Positions 57,421-64,000 of a stretch of DNA of 64,000 nucleotides are shown piece after piece; positions within the stretch are counted from its first letter, which is position 1; each line of letters starts with the position of its first letter. Under the pieces are notes generated by a model. That model did no database searches, was not told where the DNA came from, and saw only the letters and a program-made list of their open reading frames with translations. Source of the DNA: Prochilodus magdalenae (taxonomy: Eukaryota > Chordata > Actinopteri > Characiformes > Prochilodontidae); NCBI GenBank assembly GCA_024036415.1, contig JAMWET010003524.1, forward strand, positions 172,501-236,500. The letters are read 5' to 3'. Position numbers and translations under genes: made by a program.

Positions 57421-57760
57421 TTTTTTTTTTCTCATCTTTGCAAAAGGTGCCAATAATTCGGGAGGGCACTGTATGCATGTGCATTTGTGCATTTCTGTGG
57501 ATGTGCCTGCGTGCATGCGAGCGCCTGCATGTCCTGAGCTCACCCCGAGCTCCAGTGGCTCTGGGCTCTGGCAGTAGATAAGGCAGCTGTAGAGGCAGCG
57601 TGGTGCATGCCAAAGTCTGTAAATCCAGCCCGTGATCCCCTGCTCCGCTGCAACATCCCCATCAGCTCTGCACGCCCCTCTGCTGCCTTATCCGTCCACT
57701 TCCCCAACCTCTGTGCTCTTGAGCGACTTGGCCTGGAGCAGAGGTGGGTGGTGGAATATT
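57421..57760. other. GC-richer non-repetitive block
   Basis: A local composition change inside AT-rich DNA: GCATGCGAGCGCCTGCATGT, CACCCCGAGCTCCAGTGGC, TGCACGCCCCTCTGCTGCC. Open frames are under 100 codons, and I recognise no protein in either strand. Confidence 0.4.
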
Positions 57761-58004
57761 ACTGAGGTTGACAATAAAATTAAAAAGTAACAGGCATGTT
57801 AAATAAAGTGCTGAATTCAAAACAAATACCAGTCTAGACAGGTTTGGTGCCCAAAGTGTTCTTCTTTAATTTGGCACTGGAGCTAACAATCAAAACTTAT
57901 TTACCTAAATCAGAAAGCACATGTTGTCATTTCTTAACTTGTATGCCTATAAAAAAAAAACATCAGTAGCATATTTCTAAAAACTCTAAAACCTTCCTTT
58001 TGGC

Positions 58005-58480
58005 CATATTTTTGTTCATTTCCAAAGATAGCGGTATGTCGTACATTGTCAGAAAGCATATAACCCTTATATGAGACTTATTGAGATTATTTCTTAACAG
58101 AATTTGGCGGAGAGCTTACATTAACAGATGTTTGCTATATAGAAAATGTGGCCCATAAAATAAAGTGTTGTACCACAGTTTATGTTAAACAAATATGTTG
58201 GCACTATGCTAACCTGGTGGCGACAAGCTTTCATTACTGTTTAGCTTCATTAGCCTCTGCAAAACTTTGGCCATATGTTACATCATCCAAAGACAGTGGT
58301 GTGTCATACCTTGCCAGAAAGCATATAAGGAAGTCTAATTGAGATTATTTCCCATCTCAACGGAGTTTGGAGCAAGTTGGCACAATGCCTATTTGTTTGC
58401 CACAAGTTTACAGAAGCATCTGCAAAACTTCAGATGTTTGCTATATAAATAAATGTGGTGTGCAGTTTCTGTTAAACAAA
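58005..58480 (+). repeat. Two diverged tandem copies (58005-58190 and 58290-58480)
   Basis: Both contain CAAAGA(T/C)AG(C/T)GGT(A/G)TGTC, CAGAAAGCATATAA, TTGAGATTATTTC and CAGATGTTTGCTATATA(G/A)A followed by TGTTAAACAAA. Spacing is about 285 bp. The function is unknown. Confidence 0.75.
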
Positions 58481-58659
58481 GCAAATAAATAGAACTTGTG
58501 CGCATAAATCAGCATATAATCAATCACATAGGCCTATATATATATCAGTCTTAGGTTTATATATATATATATATATATATCCATAACTATATCCATAACT
58601 CCAGTTATTGCACATATGATCTCCTGTGAAAGGAAAATGCATGTGTACTTTTGAAAGGG

Positions 58660-58758
58660 ACACTATATTGCCAAAGGTATGGGCATGCAGACTGCTTCTA
58701 CACACATCAGTAAAGACTGGTGTGAAGTGCAGATGAGTGAATACTGTTGGCAATATGA
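58660..58758. mobile_element. 98-bp mariner-type MITE
   Basis: It starts ACACTATATTGCCAAAGGTAT and ends GAATACTGTTGGCAATATGAT, an imperfect inverted pair. The right terminus resembles that of the element at 6375-6890. It lies directly beside a (TATAA)n tract. Confidence 0.65.
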
Positions 58759-58812
58759 TATAATATAATATAATATAATATAATATAATATAATATAATA
58801 TAATATAATACA
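58758..58812. repeat. (TAATA)n pentanucleotide tract
   Basis: About 11 units of ATAAT starting at the end of the small MITE. Confidence 0.95.
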
Positions 58813-58874
58813 AACAGTATACAGTATAATTTAAATATATTACATGCATATAATAGTAGTAGTGCTTCTGATAT

Positions 58875-58879
58875 ATGTA

Positions 58880-58931
<52 letters not shown>

Positions 58932-58990
58932 ATATCTATATCTATCTATCTATCTATCTATCTATATTATATATATATATATATATATAA
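58875..58990. repeat. Compound microsatellite (GT)n-(TATC)n-(TA)n
   Basis: GT, TCTA and TA runs follow one another directly and end at the start of the foldback element. Confidence 0.95.
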
Positions 58991-59007
58991 TGAACAAATG
59001 ACTTGTA

Positions 59008-59612
59008 GTCAGGACCCCCACAGGACCACCACAGATCAGGTGTTATGTGGGTGGTAGATCATTTTCAGCACTGCAGTGACACTGACGTGGTGGTGTTAGT
59101 GTGTGTTGGAGTGTTTAAACACTGTGTCCACTCTATTAGACACTCCTACCTTGCTGGTCCTTGTAGGTGTACAGTCTAAGATGTCTGCTCATCTGCTGCT
59201 GCCCAGTGCAGTGTTAGTCATGCTCTTGTCCTTCCTCAGTGGTCACAGGACGCTGGTAGCTGGATAGTTTTGGTTGGTGGACGATTCTCAGTCCAGCACT
59301 GAGGTTTCCAGCAGCACTGCTGTTTCTGATCAACTTACACTAGCACCACACACACTAACACACTATCATCACGTCAGTGTCACTGCAGTGCTGAGAATGA
59401 TCCACCACCCACGTAATACCTGCTCTGTGGTGGTCCTGTGGGGGTCCTGACCATTGAAGAACAGGGTAATAGAGTATACGGAGAAACAGATGCACTACAG
59501 TCTGTACCTGTTGAACTACAGAGTGTCCTATGTGGTCAGTGGAGCTGAAAACATGAATAAAGTGTGTAGATACATTGTGATGGTTTTAATGTCATGGCTG
59601 ATTGGTGTAGAT
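59008..59612. mobile_element. Foldback element with both arms
   Basis: The left arm (59008-59110) GTCAGGACCCCCACAGGACC to GTTAGTGTGTGTTGG pairs with the right arm (59338-59455) ACCACACACACTAACACAC to GGTCCTGTGGGGGTCCTGAC. The right side extends to ATGGTTTTAATGTCATGGCT. The central part (59110-59337) contains TGTCCACTCTATTAGACACT and ACTGAGGTTTCCAGCAGCAC but no gene fragment, unlike the copy in abcc12. No transposase. Confidence 0.82.
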
Positions 59613-60820
59613 ATAATAGTGGATCTTTATGTCTATTCATTTAATTCAAGTTGATTTGTATTGTAAGACCGTTTAGTCGGCAGTACTGTTACCCAGCCTG
59701 AGAGCTTGTTGTGTGTTTCATTTGACAACACTGTTTCTCTTCCATACCTGTGTCATTCTGTGGAGCACTGGTTGCTCAATAACAATGGTGGTTGCTTTAC
59801 TTTAAGTCAGCGGAGCTAGCATTTTGATGGAAGGAGCTGTAGGAAAATGACCATAATGTTCACCATCATGACACATAATCCTGACCCTGTTTTGTTGAAT
59901 AACTGATCGGGGAAGGGCTCTGAATCCTACAGCCCTTTGACGTGGGCTCCTGGTGCTCACGAGTATCTTTTCTTTCTGCTCCTTGTTCCAATGCCTACTT
60001 CAGAAGCCCAGCCCACAGAGCTGCTGTGGTCCCAGTTGGAACTGCTATTCAGGCTAGACTCAGAATACTCATATACATAAATACATCGCATTACAGAACC
60101 ATCCTGAAGCAGTTAGCACTCCTAAATCATGGTGTGACTGGCGTCCCTGGAACACCGAACAGGCTGCGCTCCTCTTATTATTTCCCAATATTTCACCTTA
60201 AACTAATTTAGCTCCTTTTAGCCCCTCAATCTCGCCCTAAATCATCTGGGAAACCTGGAAGGGGCTTGTTTTCATGCAACTGTATGTGTAATTTACTGTG
60301 CAAGTGGAAAATGGCAATCAAATTCTGATCACAGTGGTGAGGAGGAATTCTCTAAATGGCGTGAGCTCTGCACTGGATTAGCGCGAATGAGGCTCTGGTG
60401 TAATATAACTCAGAGATGGCCCAAGCGCTCTCCTGGAACTCTCGCTGGCCTACTGACAGGCGCAGCGAGCGAGGATGATTCTATAAGCTCACTTTACTTC
60501 TCTATCTCTCCCTTACTCGCTGTCATGCTCTCTCTTCCTCTTTCATTTCTATACTTTGCCCAGATAATGCTTATGAAACTGGCTTGGCTTGGTCGCGGAA
60601 CTTGTGAAAATAACTTACGAGGCAATTTGAATTCAGGCAGCATTACTGCCATACTTGCGTTCGCCAACAAAGTACAGATAGATAACCAAATAAAACTGCA
60701 CAGGAGCGTCATACAAAGTAGATTTTATGAATAACCTCACAACTGAGCTGTCTTTAAACGATTAAGCACATTTCTGAGAACTAAGGTCACAGTACAAAAT
60801 TGTTCAGAAGTCCGAGGCCA
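59613..60820. other. Non-repetitive intergenic block
   Basis: About 1.2 kb that matches no repeat in the window, with GC-richer stretches (59930-60060 and 60330-60480). Frames of 89 and 115 codons exist, but I recognise no protein and see no splice pattern. Candidate for conserved non-coding sequence. Confidence 0.4.
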
Positions 60821-60821
60821 C

Positions 60822-61600
60822 CAGTGGTGGACGAAGTACACGAATCATGTAGTTGAGTTTAAGTAAAACCCTCCTCCAGTGTCAGTAGAAGCTCCTCCCT
60901 TTAGACCTCCACTGGAGTAACAGTACTAAAGTATTTACCTTCAGATGTACTTAAGTATGGATAGTAACAGTATTAAAGTATGTACCTTCAGATGTACTGA
61001 AGTATGGAGAGTAACAGTACTATAGTATGTACCTTCAGATGTACTTAAGTATGGAGAGTACCAGTACTAAAGTATGTACCTTCAGATGTACTTAAGTATG
61101 GATAGTAACAGTATTAAAGTATGTACCTTCAGATGTACTTAAGTATGGAGAGTAACAGTACTGAAGTATGTACCTTCAGATGTACTTAAGTATGGAGAGT
61201 AACAGTACTAAAGTATGTACCTTCAGATGTACTTAAGTATGGAGAGTAACAGTACTAAAGTATGTACCTTCAGATGTACTTAAGTATGGATAGTAACAGT
61301 ATTAAAGTATGTACCTTCAGATGTACTTAAGTATGGAGAGTACCAGTACTGAAGTATGTACCTTCAGATGTACTGAAGTATGGAGAGTAACAGGAGCATG
61401 ATTTATTACAGCTTTAATGTCCTATTTTCATTTCTGGAACAGGACTCTTCATCAGCTCAGTGTAGGTGAAGAGACTCTAGTGTCTCTCAGTCCACCAGTC
61501 TTTAATAGAAGCTCATTCATTAGTCTGACACTGACTACTATTCACATCATCATCAGCACAGAACACTGACGGAGAACAGGTTCCATTAGCTAGAACTATA
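60822..61600. mobile_element. hAT-like MITE carrying a 47-bp minisatellite (copy 2)
   Basis: The left terminus CAGTGGTGGACGAAGTACAC is intact. The array occupies about 60914-61393 (ten 47-bp units with CAGATGTACTTAAGTATGG). It is followed by the same right flank as copy 1 (TCTGGAACAGGACTCTTCAT, TTTAATAGAAGCTCATTCAT, TTCCATTAGCTAGAAC), where it stops, so the right terminus is missing. Confidence 0.75.
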
Positions 61601-63000
61601 AAATCACTTTTTGCAAACAAGTTTCAGTTTAAGATTTATTTGCAACATAGCTACAAGTTTAAGATCAATAACAACTCTTGGTTTGGACAGGCTCACTAAT
61701 TAGTTGTCTTTTGTAATATTGCATCTGTAGCAACTGACTGTCCACCTTAGAGTCCAGACCTCAACATCCCTCAGTGTGAGGGAATTACTGGAATCATGAA
61801 AAGCAGAAAGTGCAACCAAATTCTAAGACTAAACTTTGAAGGTGTGGAAGAAGATCCCTGCAGATTTCTATGACAAACTGACAGCAAGACTCCCAAAAAG
61901 AGTGGGTACTGTAATGATGGCGGTGCTGATAAAATAAATACTATAAAAATCTGAAATTATTTTGTTTGCTGACAAAATGCACGCAGTCTCCAATTCCTGA
62001 CTTTCCTGATTTGGTACTAAATTCCGTTTTTTTTCATCCCCACATGTTTCCAGTTGGCCAATCACAGCCACCTTCCCGTTCTGCCTTGCTCAAGTTCTAA
62101 CCCATCTTACCTGTTTCTCATAATGTCTCCCAGTATATATACCAGTGGCCCATACACATCACTATACCTCAGCATTACACCAGTTTTGCACACATCATAC
62201 AAGTTCCAAATGATCGAGTTGTCTGTGTATCACAGGGATATTTTATTTTTCCAAATACATTTCTAAATGCATTTTATTATTCCTCAAGCTGCCACCAAAA
62301 GGATTACTGCTCAAAGAACCTTGAATTTCATCACACAGTGTACAGTTCAGGAGAGCTGTACAACATTCAGTTAGTATTGTTTTACAGTACTGTTAGATTG
62401 CTTTTGCCAGCACTGTAAGCGATCCTCCCAGCGGGTGTTTGTACAGCCCTAATGTTGATATTTAAATTTGCTGTTACAGTGCTGCTTAAGAATCAGATAG
62501 GTTATCATATCATCATGTCGGCAAATGGTAAAATGCAGTAGTTGCATCGGCTGATCAATACCGGTACAGTATTATTTGTTTATTGCAGTTCTTGATTCCT
62601 AATTACAATAAATGAGATGTGTATTTGAAATACACAGTTTGGAACAACATTTTACTCGAAGTGATTGCTGTGTGTGTTTGCTGAGTGCTGTTTAATTAAA
62701 AATCCAGATGTGGAACCCCACCATCCAAGAGATACTGGCTAGCTAGTTTGCAGACCTGTGGCAAATCAACGGAGATAAACTAATAGATGATTATAACTAA
62801 CAGATGACTATAATAGTATGGTACTGTTTATTGCATGTCATTAGGCTTGTTTGGCAGGGAATGTTTGCTTGAAATATGGAGTTGTGTTCCTGGACAAGGT
62901 TCAACCTGTGTCTGGAAAACCGACCCTTAATCAGTTTAAGAGAGGTCATGTCTCCATATCACCTCCCTGTGCAGCCTTTGTAATCATAAGACATCGACTG
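61601..63000. other. No recognised gene
   Basis: AT-rich sequence without shared repeats or supported open frames. Confidence 0.45.
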
Positions 63001-63008
63001 TACTGACC

Positions 63009-63095
63009 ATGGCTCCGGGGCTCACTGATAAGCCACATGCTTTACAGGTTCTGCTCCAGGAGATACCAGCAGGGAAGTGGTCAGGAGTCCGTTAG
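63009..63095 (+). CDS. Possible small open frame or exon, weak
   Basis: ATG in a good vertebrate start context (GACCATGG) opens 28 codons, MAPGLTDKPHALQVLLQEIP then AGKWSGVR and TAG. Overlapping it, TTTACAG at 63041-63047 and GAGGTGAGTG at 63101 could bound a 56-bp exon (63048-63103), which is open in two frames. I recognise no protein family. Both signals may be chance. Confidence 0.15.
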   Translation: MAPGLTDKPHALQVLLQEIPAGKWSGVR

Positions 63096-63299
63096 AGGTA
63101 GAGGTGAGTGTGTGTGTGTGAGTCTTGTTCCAGAGGAAACGGAGTGTGTGTGTGTGTCCTATCCATGTTGCAAGGAGGTGTAGATAGAGATAACGAGCTA
63201 ATACTACATGTGGAACCGTCTGTCTGAGCCAAAGAAGTGTTGTCATCTTTTTCAAACTCCCCAAACCTCCCGCTGTGGCTCTGTTCACAGTTTTGGTTG

Positions 63300-63331
63300 C
63301 ACACACATACACACACACACACACACACATA
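63300..63331. repeat. (CA)n microsatellite
   Basis: A CA run with one ATA interruption. Nearby GT runs at 63106-63120 and 63143-63157 make this a short CA/GT cluster. Confidence 0.9.
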
Positions 63332-64000
63332 CTGGATCTTACGCACCCCATACACATACACCTATTCTCATACACACTCACATGACTGGACCCTTGAAAA
63401 ACTCTAATCTAACTGAAGACACAAGATTAGGCCCCCCCTTAACCTCCCACCCCTAGTCATATGCTCCCTGACTCACACTCACTTGGCTCAGGATTGACAC
63501 TTGAGGTTAGATCTAATCTAAACAGTAAATAAAGAAACTACAGACACTCAATACTGCAACGCTGCCCTTCTGTAGTTCACATCAGTTTAGATGCCCCTTA
63601 TAAATAACAAGCGTTTTATTATTTAGAAAAACCTTATTACTGGTGGAAATGCATGCAGTAAAAGGTGTTCAATCAAAAAGAAGCTAAACAGCTTGAAGTG
63701 CTTGCCGTCTATTTGGATAGTAGGTATTTCAGCTAGCGAAACAGTGCTCTTATGGGTGTAGTTGCCAGCTAATCTGGCTGAATGTTACAGTTACAGATTT
63801 ATTTAATCACTGAAACCTCTCACTCCAGAAACTCAAAACTCAACTTGGACTTGCATGAACTGACTTGTGAACATCTCTAACATATGCACATATAACATAT
63901 AAAGTTCCTTATAACAGAACATATATCGTTGCTGATCTCCATTTGGCCTCTCCTGCAAAGCTGCCATTTTGGAGATACTTGTTTTTCTTTGGACATCGAC
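63332..64000. other. No recognised feature
   Basis: Non-repetitive AT-rich sequence up to the right edge. Confidence 0.45.

Noticed and set aside
60387..60734. A 115-codon plus-strand frame
   Set aside because: No recognisable domain, no splice pattern, no codon-type signal I can see; kept only as part of a possible non-coding block.

Overview
The window is vertebrate nuclear DNA, almost certainly from a ray-finned fish. It has split genes with GT-AG introns, long GT/CA, CT, AT, GATA and TTCTA microsatellites, and many Tc1/mariner fragments, tRNA-derived SINEs, foldback elements and minisatellite-bearing MITEs of types common in teleosts. The repeat mix suggests an ostariophysan (characin or catfish group), but that is an impression, not a proof.

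The only gene I can support lies at 1110-12350 on the + strand. It is the 3' part of an ABCC-type transporter, best matched to ABCC12 (MRP9, ABCC11/12 group). Eight coding exons (1110-1299, 3978-4067, 4148-4337, 6931-7090, 7231-7309, 7511-7624, 7710-7874, 11188-11280) join in a continuous reading phase. They give about 359 residues: the end of the second membrane domain and the complete second nucleotide-binding domain (Walker A, Q-loop, signature, Walker B, H-loop), then a stop and a 3' UTR of about 1.1 kb. The 5' part of the gene lies beyond the left edge.

The large introns of this gene are built mostly of mobile DNA. Intron A-B holds a foldback element (2879-3906). Inside it is a 155-bp inverted copy (3557-3711) of the gene's own exon B end, intron B-C and exon C start (4031-4185), with one mismatch. 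This is the most striking object in the window. Intron C-D is a hAT-like MITE with about 23 copies of a 47-bp minisatellite, followed by a mariner-type MITE that ends about 45 bp before exon D. Intron G-H holds a Tc1-like remnant, a SINE and a polypyrimidine tract of about 916 bp that runs directly into the last splice acceptor.

From about 12.4 kb to 64 kb I find no supportable protein gene. This stretch is intergenic (or intronic to a gene I cannot see). It contains two families of internally deleted Tc1-like elements, three other Tc1 pseudogenes, a solo LTR nested in a Tc1 element with a 5-bp target duplication, SINEs, LINE 3' tails, a 221-bp tandem array at 24-25.5 kb, a 57-bp tandem array at 54-55 kb, a second copy of the 47-bp-minisatellite MITE at 60.8-61.6 kb, a complete foldback element at 59.0-59.6 kb and a 1-kb local direct duplication (40.3 and 42.9 kb). 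Nearly all other open frames are chance frames, many inside simple repeats. A few non-repetitive blocks (18.2-18.9, 57.4-57.75 and 59.9-60.75 kb) could hold conserved regulatory sequence, but this cannot be decided from one sequence.
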